Source: Rhodobiaceae bacterium (GTDB lineage Bacteria; Pseudomonadota; Alphaproteobacteria; Parvibaculales; Parvibaculaceae). From it: a DNA stretch of 64,000 nt. This document shows positions 42,535-51,149 of the stretch, one piece after another. The stretch covers positions 3,522,001-3,586,000 of the forward strand of contig CP030277.1 in NCBI GenBank assembly GCA_003330885.1, read 5' to 3'. How positions within the stretch are numbered: the stretch's first letter is position 1; every line of letters starts with the position of its first letter. The notes under the pieces were generated by a model that saw only the letters and a program-made list of their open reading frames with translations, was not told the origin of the DNA and made no database searches. Position numbers and translations under genes: made by a program.

Positions 42535-43347
42535 TCAGAGGCTAAACCTATCCCCCAGGTAAAGACGACGGACATCCTCGTTGCCCACGATTTCTGATGG
42601 TTGTCCTTCCATCAGAACCTGACCGTCGTGAATGATGACAGCACGATCAATGAGCTCAAGCGTTTCACGTACATTATGGTCGGTGATCAGAACGCCAATA
42701 CCCCGGTCTTTCAGGTGCGCCACGAGGTCGCGAATATCGCCGATGGCAATTGGGTCAATTCCAGCAAACGGTTCATCGAGCAACATGAATGAAGGTTGAG
42801 TCGCAAGCGCCCGCGCAATTTCCACACGACGTCTTTCACCACCAGAGAGTGCGATAGAGGGGGTGCGTCGAAGGTGAGTGATCGAAAACTCAGCAAGGAG
42901 GTCATCCAGCTGCGCTTCACGACGATCACGGTCTGGCTCAACAACCTCAAGGACCGCGCGGATGTTTTCTTCAACAGACAGACCGCGAAAAATAGAGGCT
43001 TCCTGCGGCAGGTAACCGATGCCCAGCCGTGCGCGCCGGTACATAGGCAGATCGGTAACGTTGCGTCGGTCCAGGCCGATATTTCCATAGTCCGGCGAGA
43101 TGAGCCCGGTGATCATGTAAAAGGTCGTGGTTTTCCCGGCCCCGTTGGGACCAAGAAGGCCAACCGCCTCGCCGCGCTGAACGGAGAAGCTGACGCCTCT
43201 CACAACCGGGCGCCGGCGGAAGCTCTTGCCAATCTTGTCTACAATCAGACCGTCATTGCTGGTCACCAGGCGTGGGCCGCCCTCCGCGTCAAAAGCGGTG
43301 GATCCGGCGTCTGTGTCGCCCATGGATGTGTCGATACGATCGGTCAT
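42535..43347 (-). CDS. lptB: LPS export ABC transporter ATP-binding protein LptB
   Basis: 270 residues. Walker A GPNGAGKTT, Q-loop YLPQEASIF, signature SGGERRRVEIARAL, Walker B FMLLDEPFAGIDP, and H-loop ITDHNV, all as in LptB. It powers LPS extraction from the inner membrane with LptFG. The first about 30 residues are a variable extension. It lies 63 bp downstream of lptA and 30 bp before rpoN. Confidence 0.95.
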   Translation of the reverse strand: MTDRIDTSMGDTDAGSTAFDAEGGPRLVTSNDGLIVDKIGKSFRRRPVVRGVSFSVQRGEAVGLLGPNGAGKTTTFYMITGLISPDYGNIGLDRRNVTDLPMYRRARLGIGYLPQEASIFRGLSVEENIRAVLEVVEPDRDRREAQLDDLLAEFSITHLRRTPSIALSGGERRRVEIARALATQPSFMLLDEPFAGIDPIAIGDIRDLVAHLKDRGIGVLITDHNVRETLELIDRAVIIHDGQVLMEGQPSEIVGNEDVRRLYLGDRFSL

Positions 43348-43410
43348 GTGCCCCCATCAAAGCGTTGTTGGCATTAAAATTGTATGAAAGAAGAAATTAA
43401 CCAAGCAAAA

Positions 43411-43998
43411 TTACTGCTGTGGCGCCTGAAAAAGGCCTCGAACCCGCCCAGAACTGGGGTTTTCCGTGTCTGTGGCGGTAACCCCGCCTTCGACCCTTGC
43501 CTGCCCGCTATTAAGGTCGATATTGAGCCGCTGCCCACGAATGACGTTTTCACCTTGTCGCAAGACAACGGTGTCGCCCATCGTGATGTTCTCGTCAGCG
43601 ACCATATAGAGCGCCCAGTCACCCGAAGCCGACTGATCGTCCTCTGACATGACATGGACATTTGATTTCGCATCAATGCGGGTGATTTCAGTACCGCCCG
43701 TCCCGTCGTCGGCTCCGTCTTCGGAAGAGGGCGCGCCATCTGCTTTCTGGGCATAGGTAACAATAAGTCGGTCAGCGCGCAGGCGTATGGCCCCCTGCAC
43801 GGCGACCACATTGCCTATAAAGGTCGCCGTCTGAGCGTTCTGCTCAACCTCAAGCGTATCCGCTTCAATTTCGATCGGCGCATCCGGATCGGTTTTGAAG
43901 CCGACCGGGCTTTCATTATCTTCGGCCTGCGCGCCAAAGGGCAGAAAGAGGAGGGCAATGCCCGCCACCATCATGAGTTTTCCTAAGCGACCAATCAT
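43411..43998 (-). CDS. lptA: LPS transport periplasmic protein LptA
   Basis: ATG at 43998 with GGAGTGATGGT upstream. A signal peptide (about 1-26, LMMVAGIALLFLPFGAQA) is followed by the OstA-like beta-jellyroll repeat: PIEIEADTLEVEQNAQTATFIGNVVAVQGAIRLRADRLIVTY and NVHVMSEDDQSASGDWALYMVADENITMGDTVVLRQGENVIRG. It bridges LPS from LptC to the outer membrane. The C-terminus is rich in Gln/Arg. Located between lptC and lptB. Confidence 0.92.
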   Translation of the reverse strand: MIGRLGKLMMVAGIALLFLPFGAQAEDNESPVGFKTDPDAPIEIEADTLEVEQNAQTATFIGNVVAVQGAIRLRADRLIVTYAQKADGAPSSEDGADDGTGGTEITRIDAKSNVHVMSEDDQSASGDWALYMVADENITMGDTVVLRQGENVIRGQRLNIDLNSGQARVEGGVTATDTENPSSGRVRGLFQAPQQ

Positions 43999-44028
43999 AC
44001 CATCACTCCTGCACAAATCCGCCACCGA

Positions 44029-44715
44029 TTATCCCGCCTTGTAATACACAACGACACGCACACCACCGGTGAAAACGATCTTGTCGCCATTATTGGATGT
44101 TTCAACGCCATTTGCGTTGAGCGTCCCCACTGGCCCTTGGCCATAAACAGGCTGGTCGCTGATCAGCGATCCCGCCCTGAAATCCATATCTGCTGTTTGA
44201 GCGTGAAACTCATACCCATTTGCTGAAAAGACGCTGATATCTTCCCGCAGCTTGAGCGTTTCCGCTTCTGTTTGAAGTGTTCCGAAGCGCGATGTCACCG
44301 ACAACCAATTGCCACCTTCGTCCAGCATCAAATCAGCTTCAATATTTTCAAGAAAGATCAGATCAGGATTGTCGACCTCTTGGGTCGCTGTATCCGCGGT
44401 GACAACGTAGGGGCGTCCGCGTCTGTCGACACCGGTGATCCGAGGGCTCACCATCCGCAAGTCATCATTGAGACGTCCAACCTCGCGAAAGGTCGGAGTG
44501 ATTTCTGGTCTTGAATTGAAGGTTGTGGATGAAACAAACACGCTGATGACGAGAATGATTGCCAGCGCAGGAAGAAGGATCTTCATTCCAAGAACAAAGG
44601 CGCTGTATCGGCTGCGTTCGTCACTGGGCTCAAGGCCGCCGGGGCCGCCATTTGGGCCACTAGCCGGCGATCCAAAATTTTGGGCAGATTGGCCTGGTGG
44701 CGATTGCACGCTCAT
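44029..44715 (-). CDS. lptC: LPS export inner-membrane anchored protein LptC
   Basis: ATG at 44715 (MSVQSPPGQ) is preferred to 44721 because GAAGG lies seven bases upstream. About 228 residues: a Gly/Pro-rich cytosolic N-terminus, one membrane helix (MKILLPALAIILVISVFV), then the LptC beta-jellyroll domain (RPYVVTADTATQEVDNPDLIFLENIEADLMLDEGGNWLSVTS). It passes LPS from LptBFG to LptA. First gene of the lptCAB-rpoN run. Confidence 0.9.
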   Translation of the reverse strand: MSVQSPPGQSAQNFGSPASGPNGGPGGLEPSDERSRYSAFVLGMKILLPALAIILVISVFVSSTTFNSRPEITPTFREVGRLNDDLRMVSPRITGVDRRGRPYVVTADTATQEVDNPDLIFLENIEADLMLDEGGNWLSVTSRFGTLQTEAETLKLREDISVFSANGYEFHAQTADMDFRAGSLISDQPVYGQGPVGTLNANGVETSNNGDKIVFTGGVRVVVYYKAG

Positions 44716-44816
44716 CAGCATCCTTCGTAACGCGAGTGTGGCCCCTAGCCGTTCACAGTATGCGCTGGCAGCCGAAGGGGGGTCAACTGCAGCATTCTGG
44801 TGAAATCAAGCCTGGT

Positions 44817-45428
44817 TTAGTGAGAGAAAATGTCCTCATCGGGCCATCCGGCAAGGTCCAGCGACGCCCGAACTGGCAAAAAGGCGAAGCAGGCCTTGGC
44901 ATATTCCATACGGCCTTCGCGCTCCAGCATGTCGTCGAGCACTGTTTTCAGCTTGTGCAGGTGAAGCACATCTGATGCGGCATAGGACAATTGGGCCTCT
45001 GACAGCGTTTCAGCCCCCCAATCGGAACTCTGCTGTTGTTTGGAAATCTCTACTCCAGCGAGCTCTCGGCACAAGTCTTTCAGCCCGTGACGGTCTGTAT
45101 AGGTGCGCACCAGCTTTGAAGCGATTTTGGTGCAATAAATCGGGGTCGTCACAACACCCAGATATTGCTGCATAACCGCGACATCAAACCGGGCATAGTG
45201 GAAAATCTTCGTGACTTCCGGATTTGCCATCAAGGCACGCAGGTTTGGGGCGTCGTAGCGCGCTCTGTCGAGCTGAACGATATGGGCGTTTCCGTCACCG
45301 GCGGACAGCTGTACCAGACACAGCTTGTCCCGGGGGATCTGCAAGCCCAACGTCTCACTATCAACCGCGACGGAAGCGCCGAAATCGAGGTCCGCTGGAA
45401 GGTCGCCTTTATGGAGTGTGATGCTCAT
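44817..45428 (-). CDS. rnd: RNase D-family 3'-5' exonuclease
   Basis: ATG at 45428 (MSITLHKGDLPADL) gives about 203 residues, the short RNase D form. DEDDy motifs: VAVDSETLGL (Exo I), FHYARFDVAVM (Exo II), and YAASDVLHLHKL (Exo III with Tyr and Asp). Functions in tRNA 3' processing or RNA turnover. The frame extends upstream through an 18-bp tandem repeat encoding repeated MGVCCK units to 45518; that extension is not conserved-looking and is excluded. Confidence 0.88.
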   Translation of the reverse strand: MSITLHKGDLPADLDFGASVAVDSETLGLQIPRDKLCLVQLSAGDGNAHIVQLDRARYDAPNLRALMANPEVTKIFHYARFDVAVMQQYLGVVTTPIYCTKIASKLVRTYTDRHGLKDLCRELAGVEISKQQQSSDWGAETLSEAQLSYAASDVLHLHKLKTVLDDMLEREGRMEYAKACFAFLPVRASLDLAGWPDEDIFSH

Positions 45429-45473
45429 GCCGGTTCTCGTGTTGCCGTAAGGGGCAAACCCGTTTTTGCGGCG

Positions 45474-45532
45474 AACGCCCATTTTGCAGCAAACGCCCAT
45501 TTTGCAGCAAACGCCCATATTGCAGCAAACGC
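45474..45532. repeat. 18-bp tandem repeat, three copies plus a partial
   Basis: Unit AACGCCCATTTTGCAGCA at 45474-45491, 45492-45509 and 45510-45527 (one base differs in the third), then a partial AACGC. The unit length is a multiple of three, and on the minus strand it stays in frame with rnd, giving repeated M-G-V-C-C-K. It lies in the 5' region of rnd. Confidence 0.9.
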
Positions 45533-45636
45533 TTTACCGCATCTGAATAGTTGATGCTCCAAAAACGGAGAGGATTCTAAAAACCCCGCTAAGGAACCTA
45601 ATTTCATTCCTGGCGTTTCGCTTCGCGAAAAGCCTT

Positions 45637-45723
45637 TGGTGCCCAGGAGAAGACTCGAACTTCCACGCCCTTGCGGGCACTAGCACCTGAAGCTAGCGCG
45701 TCTACCAATTCCGCCACCTGGGC
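45637..45723 (-). tRNA. tRNA-Leu (anticodon CAG), CCA encoded
   Basis: Minus strand from 45723: acceptor GCCCAGG, D-arm GGCGGAATTGGTAGACGC, anticodon stem CTAGC/GCTAG with loop TTCAGGT (anticodon CAG), a long class II variable arm TGCCCGCAAGGGCG, T-arm GTTCGAGTC and 3' CCTGGGCACCA. The long variable arm and the anticodon identify leucine. The CCA end is at 45639-45637. Confidence 0.95.
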
Positions 45724-45735
45724 CCAAGGTGCGGA

Positions 45736-45764
45736 GACTTATCTCCCGTACCCCAATTTGTCAA
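45736..45764 (-). promoter_or_regulatory. Sigma-70 promoter of tRNA-Leu
   Basis: Minus strand TTGACA (45764-45759), 17-bp spacer, TAAGTC (45741-45736), 12 bp before the tRNA 5' end at 45723. Strong -35 and ideal spacing. Confidence 0.7.
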
Positions 45765-45984
45765 TCGTACAGCAGCGTTTGGCGGCAGAATAGAAGGGTT
45801 TCGGGCGAATCTGAATTTTGATCTGGATGCGATCTCTGCGGCAACCGGCCTCTATACGCCTGTGCTCAGCTGCGCTATCAAGGCGTATCGGCAGGTGATG
45901 GCGACTCTGATGTTTCGAGGGGAAACAAGAAGAAGGCATCTGCCAATCGGTTTGAAGCCAGAATTTTTCAAGAGGGACAGCGGC

Positions 45985-46971
45985 ATGTCAGTGGGCACAT
46001 CTGGATCAGAGCTTAAGGCAGGGGATCTTGTAACAATATTTGGCGGATCCGGTTTTGTCGGACGCTACCTTGTGCGTGCGCTGGCAGAACAGGGCTATCG
46101 GGTCCGTGTCGCTGTGCGTCGGCCTAACGAGGCTCTCTTTCTGAAACCTATGGGGGATGTGGGCCAGGTTCAGCCCGTGCAGGCCAATATTCGTGATCAG
46201 GCATCCTGTGCCGCGGCCATAGAAGGCGCGGACGCGGTCGTCAATCTGGTGGGAGTCCTCTACGAAAGCGGTGCGCAGAAATTTGACGCGGTCCATGCTA
46301 TGGGCGCGAAACAGCTGGCCGCGCTCGCCGCAGACACTGGCATCACCAACTTCCTCCAGATGTCGGCCATTGGGGCGGATGCTGACAGCACGTCCGCATA
46401 TGCACGCTCCAAAGCCACTGGTGAAGCAGCTGTGCTTGAGGCGATTCCGACCGCGACCATCGTGCGCCCCTCCATCTTATTTGGACCCGAAGATCAATTC
46501 TTCAATCGTTTTGCAGCCATGGCGAGCTTGGCCCCGGCACTTCCTTTGATTGGTGGCGGCGAGACCAAATATCAGCCGGTCTACGTCAAAGACGTGGCTG
46601 CGGCGATAACGGTCGCTCTGCAACAGTCTCAGTGGAACGGCAAGGTTCTGGAACTCGGTGGGCCCGAGGTCGCGACATTCGCGGAGCTGATGAAGATCAC
46701 TCTCAAAGAAATTGGTCGTTCGCGACCGCTGGTAAAGCTGCCCTCCTTCGCTGCGAAGGCGATGGCATCTGTGCTGCAGATACTGCCAGCGCCTCTGCTG
46801 ACCGTGGATCAGGTGGAGCTCTTGAAGCATGACAATGTGGTCAGCGAGGGTGCTCTGGGACTTTCAGACTTGGGCATAGAGCCTTCAGCCATGTCAGCGA
46901 TCCTGCCGGCCTATCTCTATCGTTTCCGGCGCACTGGGCAATTCGCGGATGGTGTTACCGGCGACGCCTGA
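45985..46971 (+). CDS. NDUFA9-like NAD(P)-binding protein (complex I-associated SDR)
   Basis: ATG at 45985 follows AAGAGGGACAG. 328 residues of atypical extended SDR: VTIFGGSGFVGRYLVRALAEQGYRVRVAVRR, then VVNLVGVLYESGAQKF, MSAIGADADSTSAYARSKATGE (Tyr-x3-Lys is YARSK), and ATIVRPSILFGPEDQFFNRFA. This pattern is that of alphaproteobacterial homologues of the mitochondrial complex I NDUFA9 subunit. A link to complex I assembly or quinone synthesis is family knowledge, not shown here. Followed by uppP on the opposite strand. Confidence 0.85.
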   Translation: MSVGTSGSELKAGDLVTIFGGSGFVGRYLVRALAEQGYRVRVAVRRPNEALFLKPMGDVGQVQPVQANIRDQASCAAAIEGADAVVNLVGVLYESGAQKFDAVHAMGAKQLAALAADTGITNFLQMSAIGADADSTSAYARSKATGEAAVLEAIPTATIVRPSILFGPEDQFFNRFAAMASLAPALPLIGGGETKYQPVYVKDVAAAITVALQQSQWNGKVLELGGPEVATFAELMKITLKEIGRSRPLVKLPSFAAKAMASVLQILPAPLLTVDQVELLKHDNVVSEGALGLSDLGIEPSAMSAILPAYLYRFRRTGQFADGVTGDA

Positions 46972-47026
46972 GGAGGAGCGGTTTGCCGCCGGAGACTTGG
47001 GTCGAGACAGCGACAACATCAACAGG

Positions 47027-47827
47027 TCAAAGGTACAGCCAGCCAAGAAGGCCGACGCCCAACACCACCCTGTAGATCACGAAGGGTGTAAGGGTCATGT
47101 GCGTCATCATCTTTAGAAAGAGATGAATGGCGGCCAGGGCTACGACGAAGGACAGAAGGGCTGCGATACCCATATCTGCCCCCAAACTGACATCGCCCGC
47201 TTCGTAGACTTTGATGCTGCTCGCGACAGCGCCCCCCAGGATAGTGGGAATGGAGAGCAGCATGGAGAACCGTGCTGCACCTTCCCGCTCAAAGCCAAGC
47301 AAGCGCGCCGCTGAGATTGTGACGCCTGCCCGGCTGGCGCCGGGGATGAGTGCCAGCACCTGCGCGCCGCCGATGATCATCGCAGCGCTCCAATCCATCT
47401 GTTCAAGACGCCGTGTAACAGCGCCAGCGCGGTCAGTGATCCAGAGCACGCCGGCGAAAAAGAGATTGGCCCACGCCACAATCGCTGCTGCCCGCAACAG
47501 GTCGACATAGCCGGTGGAGAGGAGGAAATATCCCGCAATGATCACAGGGATGGTGGCCCCGACGATATAGAGCGCCATGCGTCCATCATCGGTGAGCTCA
47601 CCTCGCAACAGGGTGAGACCACCCAGGGTCATTGCCCAGACGTCTCGCCGAAAATAGAGCAGAACCGCCCCAAGGGTTCCAGCGTGGACGGCAACATCGA
47701 CAAGGACGCCCTGATCTGCCCACCCTGTCAACTCATGAACCAGGCTCAAATGACCAGATGAACTGACGGGAAGAAATTCGGTGATGCCCTGAATGAGCGC
47801 AAGAAGGATCAATTGTTCCAAAGACAT
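47027..47827 (-). CDS. uppP: Undecaprenyl-diphosphatase UppP/BacA
   Basis: 266 residues, about eight membrane helices. Signatures: ALIQGITEFLPVSSSGHLSLVHEL (motif with catalytic Glu and the Ser/His segment) and ALIPGASRAGVTISAARLLGFEREGAARFSMLLSIPTILGG (the PGxSRSG-like motif, here PGASRAG). It recycles undecaprenyl pyrophosphate for peptidoglycan and O-antigen synthesis. Confidence 0.95.
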   Translation of the reverse strand: MSLEQLILLALIQGITEFLPVSSSGHLSLVHELTGWADQGVLVDVAVHAGTLGAVLLYFRRDVWAMTLGGLTLLRGELTDDGRMALYIVGATIPVIIAGYFLLSTGYVDLLRAAAIVAWANLFFAGVLWITDRAGAVTRRLEQMDWSAAMIIGGAQVLALIPGASRAGVTISAARLLGFEREGAARFSMLLSIPTILGGAVASSIKVYEAGDVSLGADMGIAALLSFVVALAAIHLFLKMMTHMTLTPFVIYRVVLGVGLLGWLYL

Positions 47828-47896
47828 AGATTTAGGCGAACTCCTACAAGGTGCAGAAGTGTTATATTATTTGCTCGCATATTTCCATTGCCTCAA

Positions 47897-47940
47897 GCAT
47901 TTCCAGCTGAAGTTGAAGCACGTCAGCGTCCGGAAATGCG
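47897..47940. repeat. Dispersed palindromic repeat, copy C
   Basis: Outer arms GCATTTCC/GGAAATGC, inner arms GCTGA/TCAGC. It occupies the divergent gap between uppP and the MerR gene, ending 49 bp before the MerR start, where it may overlap regulatory DNA. Confidence 0.8.
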
Positions 47941-47989
47941 ATAAATTAGAGAACTGGGAGTGTGGCCCTGGAACTGATGGAGCAGCGTC

Positions 47990-48391
47990 ATGAAGATTGG
48001 AACCTTGGCCGAGCGAGCGGGGCTTTCGACAAAAACCATCCGCTACTATGAGAAAGTGGGTCTCATTGATCCACCTCCACGAACGGAGGGCGGCTATCGC
48101 GCCTACGTAGATGGCGATATCGATGTTTTACGATTTGTGGCGCGTGCGCGTGGCCTCGGGTTTTCTGTCAAAGAATGCAAGGCCTTGCTCACGCTTTACA
48201 GCGATCGATCCCGAGCGTCAGCGGACGTTAAGGCGCTCGCGCTTGCCCACATTGAAGAAGTGGACCGGAAAATCAAAGAGCTTCAGTCCATCCGTCACAC
48301 ATTAGGTGAGCTTGCCACTAAATGTCATGGCGATGACCGTCCGGACTGCCCGATAATTGAAGAGTTGTCGAATATGGCCGAAGCGCGGTAA
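47990..48391 (+). CDS. MerR-family regulator, CueR/HmrR-like (copper-type metal loop)
   Basis: 133 residues. HTH: KIGTLAERAGLSTKTIRYYEKVGLIDPPPRTEGGYRAY, then the dimer helix VDRKIKELQSIRHTLGEL and the metal loop CHGDDRPDCPII. Cys112 and Cys120 (Cys-x7-Cys) and Ser77 sit at the same positions as in E. coli CueR, pointing to +1 ions (Cu/Ag/Au). GGAGCAGCGTC precedes the ATG. No copper ATPase or oxidase gene is adjacent; downstream is a GST, so its target must lie elsewhere or the sensor controls the GST. Confidence 0.88.
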   Translation: MKIGTLAERAGLSTKTIRYYEKVGLIDPPPRTEGGYRAYVDGDIDVLRFVARARGLGFSVKECKALLTLYSDRSRASADVKALALAHIEEVDRKIKELQSIRHTLGELATKCHGDDRPDCPIIEELSNMAEAR

Positions 48392-48488
48392 GGGTGAGCA
48401 TCTAATTCAATCAATTCAGTGCCTTAGTCCTGTCGCCGCAATCTCGCCGCCCTAATCTTGACAAAGGCACGTGTGTAAACTGAGCCTC

Positions 48489-49169
48489 ATGCCCCAACTT
48501 TACCATCTTCCCGTTTCCCCTTCCTGCCGAACCGTTCGACTGCTTCTGGGTGAGAAGGGAATTGAACCAGCACTCTTTGAAGAACGTGCCTGGGAACGCC
48601 GCGAAGATTTTCTGCGACTCAATCCCGCGGGTGAAACTCCAGTGCTGGTCGAAGATGATGGTTTGGTTGTCCCGGGCTTCTGGCCGCTCGTCGAATATCT
48701 GGATGAGAAATATCCCAACCCTTCATTATTGCCGACCGAGGCAGCAGACCGGGTTGAGGCAAGGCGTGTCGCCGATTGGTTTGCGACGAAGTTTGCGGCT
48801 GAAGTCTCTGAGCCTCTCATCTACGAGAAAGTCACAAAACGCTTCCTAAGTGTCTCCTCAGGCGGTGGTGGTCCGGAAATGGCTGTGGTTCGTGCGGCAC
48901 TTCACAATATTCGCTATCACCTCGATTACGTTTGCTACCTCATGGAGAGCCGAACTTGGCTCGCAGGCGATGAGATCAGTATTGCGGACTTGGTCGCCGC
49001 CGCGCATTTCTCCTGTCTCGACTATGTTGGTGACGTGCCCTGGCGTCAGTATGAGAGCGCAAAAGAATGGTACGTTCGGATTAAGTCACGGCCAGCCTTC
49101 CGCACTTTACTAGCCGATCATGTAGCGGGCATGCCGCCCCCGCGCGCATACGCAAATCTGGACTTTTAG
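48489..49169 (+). CDS. Glutathione S-transferase family protein
   Basis: ATG at 48489 (MPQLYHLPVSPSCRTVRLLLGEKG). 226 residues: thioredoxin-like N-terminal domain with SPSCR as possible catalytic site and NPAGETPVLVEDDGLVVPGFWPLVEYLDEKYP (the conserved cis-Pro and Glu-Tyr), then the helical domain RTWLAGDEISIADLVAAAHFSCLDYVG with the N-capping Asp. It ends five bases before queG, a common gene pair in alphaproteobacteria. Substrate unknown. Confidence 0.88.
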   Translation: MPQLYHLPVSPSCRTVRLLLGEKGIEPALFEERAWERREDFLRLNPAGETPVLVEDDGLVVPGFWPLVEYLDEKYPNPSLLPTEAADRVEARRVADWFATKFAAEVSEPLIYEKVTKRFLSVSSGGGGPEMAVVRAALHNIRYHLDYVCYLMESRTWLAGDEISIADLVAAAHFSCLDYVGDVPWRQYESAKEWYVRIKSRPAFRTLLADHVAGMPPPRAYANLDF

Positions 49170-49174
49170 GAACC

Positions 49175-50326
49175 ATGTCAGCGACTGAGCAAACAGATGT
49201 CGCTGCTCTTAGAGCAGAGATTGTTGCTCAGGCAAAAGCAGCTGGTTTCGATGATGTTGGTTTCTCTCCCGCAAATTTGGGTGAAGAGACACAACAAAAA
49301 TTCCAGCAATGGTTGGATCAGGGTGCCCATGGCGATATGGCCTGGATGGAGGAGACGCGAGAACGCCGCGCCTCTCCAGGCGCACTTTGGCCGGAGGTGA
49401 AAAGCGTCATCGTTTTGGCTATGAATTATGGACCAGAGGGTGATCCCCTAGAGACGCTGCAGCACCCCGATAAGGCCAACATTTCTGTCTATGCCAGGAA
49501 TCGGGATTACCATGATCTGGTGAAAAAGCGTTTGAAGCGCATTGCCAGGTGGCTGGTTGATGAGACGGGGTGCGAGCTTAAAGTCTTTGTGGACACGGCG
49601 CCGATTCTTGAAAGACCCGTGGCGGCGGGTTCGTCTCTCGGGTGGCAGGGCAAGCACACCAATCTTGTGTCAAACGAACTTGGCAGCTGGTTTTTCATTG
49701 GGTCAATTTTTACAGACATGGAACTCCCAGCAGACGAACCTCACAGCGACCAGTGCGGCTCTTGCCATGCTTGTCTTGATGCATGCCCAACGGATGCTTT
49801 CCCCAATCCTTATGAGCTCGATGCCCGTCGCTGCATCTCCTATCTGACCATTGAGCATAAGGGGCACATCGCACCTGAATTCAGGGTGCCGATGGCAAAT
49901 CGGATCTATGGCTGCGACGACTGTTTGGCAGCCTGCCCCTGGAACAAGTTTGCTCAGGCAGCGTCGGAAATTGCGCTCCAGCCACGTAAGGATCTAACAG
50001 GCCCAGATCTTCGAGAGCTTCTGGCACTAGACGACACAGCATTTCGTGCGCTTTTCGCAGGTTCTCCGGTCAAGCGGATCGGACGCGATAGGTTTCTTCG
50101 CAATGTGCTGATTGCAGCCGCCAATTCAGGTGATGAGACTTTACTTCCCCAGATCACGGATCATCTGGACGACGCATCAGCGCTGGTTCGGGCCATGGCG
50201 GTTTGGGCTGTGGGGCAACTCGCATCAACCAAAGAGGCTGAGCGGCTCTATCTTGATCGAAACGACCGAGAAACAGACAAAGACGTTAAGGCTGAGTGGG
50301 CGCGCCTGCAGTCACTTCCGCGATGA
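49175..50326 (+). CDS. queG: Epoxyqueuosine reductase
   Basis: 383 residues. A cobalamin-binding half with the catalytic Asp in FVDTAPILERPVAAGSSLGWQGKHTNLV (Asp140), and two [4Fe-4S] clusters: CGSCHACLDACP (Cys194, 197, 200, 204) and CDDCLAACPW (Cys247, 250, 254) plus a Cys at 220. A C-terminal HEAT-like part (residues about 300-380) follows. It makes the last step of queuosine in tRNA. The 3' end overlaps the convergent TPR gene by 41 bp. Confidence 0.95.
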   Translation: MSATEQTDVAALRAEIVAQAKAAGFDDVGFSPANLGEETQQKFQQWLDQGAHGDMAWMEETRERRASPGALWPEVKSVIVLAMNYGPEGDPLETLQHPDKANISVYARNRDYHDLVKKRLKRIARWLVDETGCELKVFVDTAPILERPVAAGSSLGWQGKHTNLVSNELGSWFFIGSIFTDMELPADEPHSDQCGSCHACLDACPTDAFPNPYELDARRCISYLTIEHKGHIAPEFRVPMANRIYGCDDCLAACPWNKFAQAASEIALQPRKDLTGPDLRELLALDDTAFRALFAGSPVKRIGRDRFLRNVLIAAANSGDETLLPQITDHLDDASALVRAMAVWAVGQLASTKEAERLYLDRNDRETDKDVKAEWARLQSLPR

Positions 50327-51083
50327 ATCTGCTCGCCGCCGTGGCCGCGGGACCAGCGGATCCATCTGCGCGCCGGTCTGTCGCGATAATCATCTGCCAG
50401 TCTTCAAGTGCGCCGGCCTCATTGCCCCTCTCAAAGCGAATAAGGCCGCGTTCCAAACGTGCTGCCACTTCGTCGATGCCATTTGCCATCGCGGCGTCGA
50501 TATCTGCAGCCGCAGCATCAAACTGTTTGCTCTGACGATAAAGGCGTCCCCGCAGAAGATAAGCAGCCGCATATGCCGGGTTCCGGGCGATTGCCAGATT
50601 GACGTCTTGCAATGCGAGTGCAGTCTGTTTGTCTAGTTCATAGCCGCGAGCCCGCCCAAACAAGAGCTCCGGGTTTTCTGGAATAAAACTAAGGGCTTGC
50701 GTGAAAGCGCCGGTGGCACTTGCTCCGTTGTTGGCCATCAGCCAGGCATCACCAGCTTGCTGGTGGAGCAATGCCCTCTCTACATCTTCCATCGCCTGTC
50801 CGTCGACAGCTGCGCGGGTGAACCGATCCCCAGCAGCGTCGAACAGACCCAAACCGACAAGTGCAAGGCCTGCACAGTGGGAAGCCCCCCCTGTCAGGTC
50901 TGTTTCGGCCCACGCAAGCGCGGCGTCATACGCCGCATCGGGGTCCGCGCGGGCAAGCTCAACGCAGGAGCTATAATTGACCACTTGCGCCTGCGCGGCG
51001 GTCAGGGAGGCGAAAGCTGTCACGACACAAACCGCGTATAGTTTCGCGATTGGTCGGGTGGAAGTCTCTGTGATAGGCATCAT
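50286..51083 (-). CDS. Exported TPR-repeat protein
   Basis: 265 residues with a signal peptide (about 10-33, LYAVCVVTAFASLTAAQAQ) followed by TPR-type helical repeats: ALVGLGLFDAAGDRFTRAA, HQQAGDAWLMANNGASATGAFTQALSFIPENPELLFGRARGYELDKQTALALQDVNLAIARNPAYAAAYLLRGRLYRQ. Likely a periplasmic scaffold for protein interactions; partner unknown. Convergent with queG. Confidence 0.8.
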   Translation of the reverse strand: MMPITETSTRPIAKLYAVCVVTAFASLTAAQAQVVNYSSCVELARADPDAAYDAALAWAETDLTGGASHCAGLALVGLGLFDAAGDRFTRAAVDGQAMEDVERALLHQQAGDAWLMANNGASATGAFTQALSFIPENPELLFGRARGYELDKQTALALQDVNLAIARNPAYAAAYLLRGRLYRQSKQFDAAAADIDAAMANGIDEVAARLERGLIRFERGNEAGALEDWQMIIATDRRADGSAGPAATAASRFIAEVTAGAPTQP

Positions 51084-51149
51084 GGCGGGTAAGGTTCAAC
51101 ATGTGTCCCGGTTTGGCAACAGGGAAGTTTGGGCAACAGGAAAATAGGC

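Noticed and set aside
45474-45532. CRISPR-like array
   Set aside because: Units are 18 bp and directly adjoining without spacers, so this is a simple tandem repeat.
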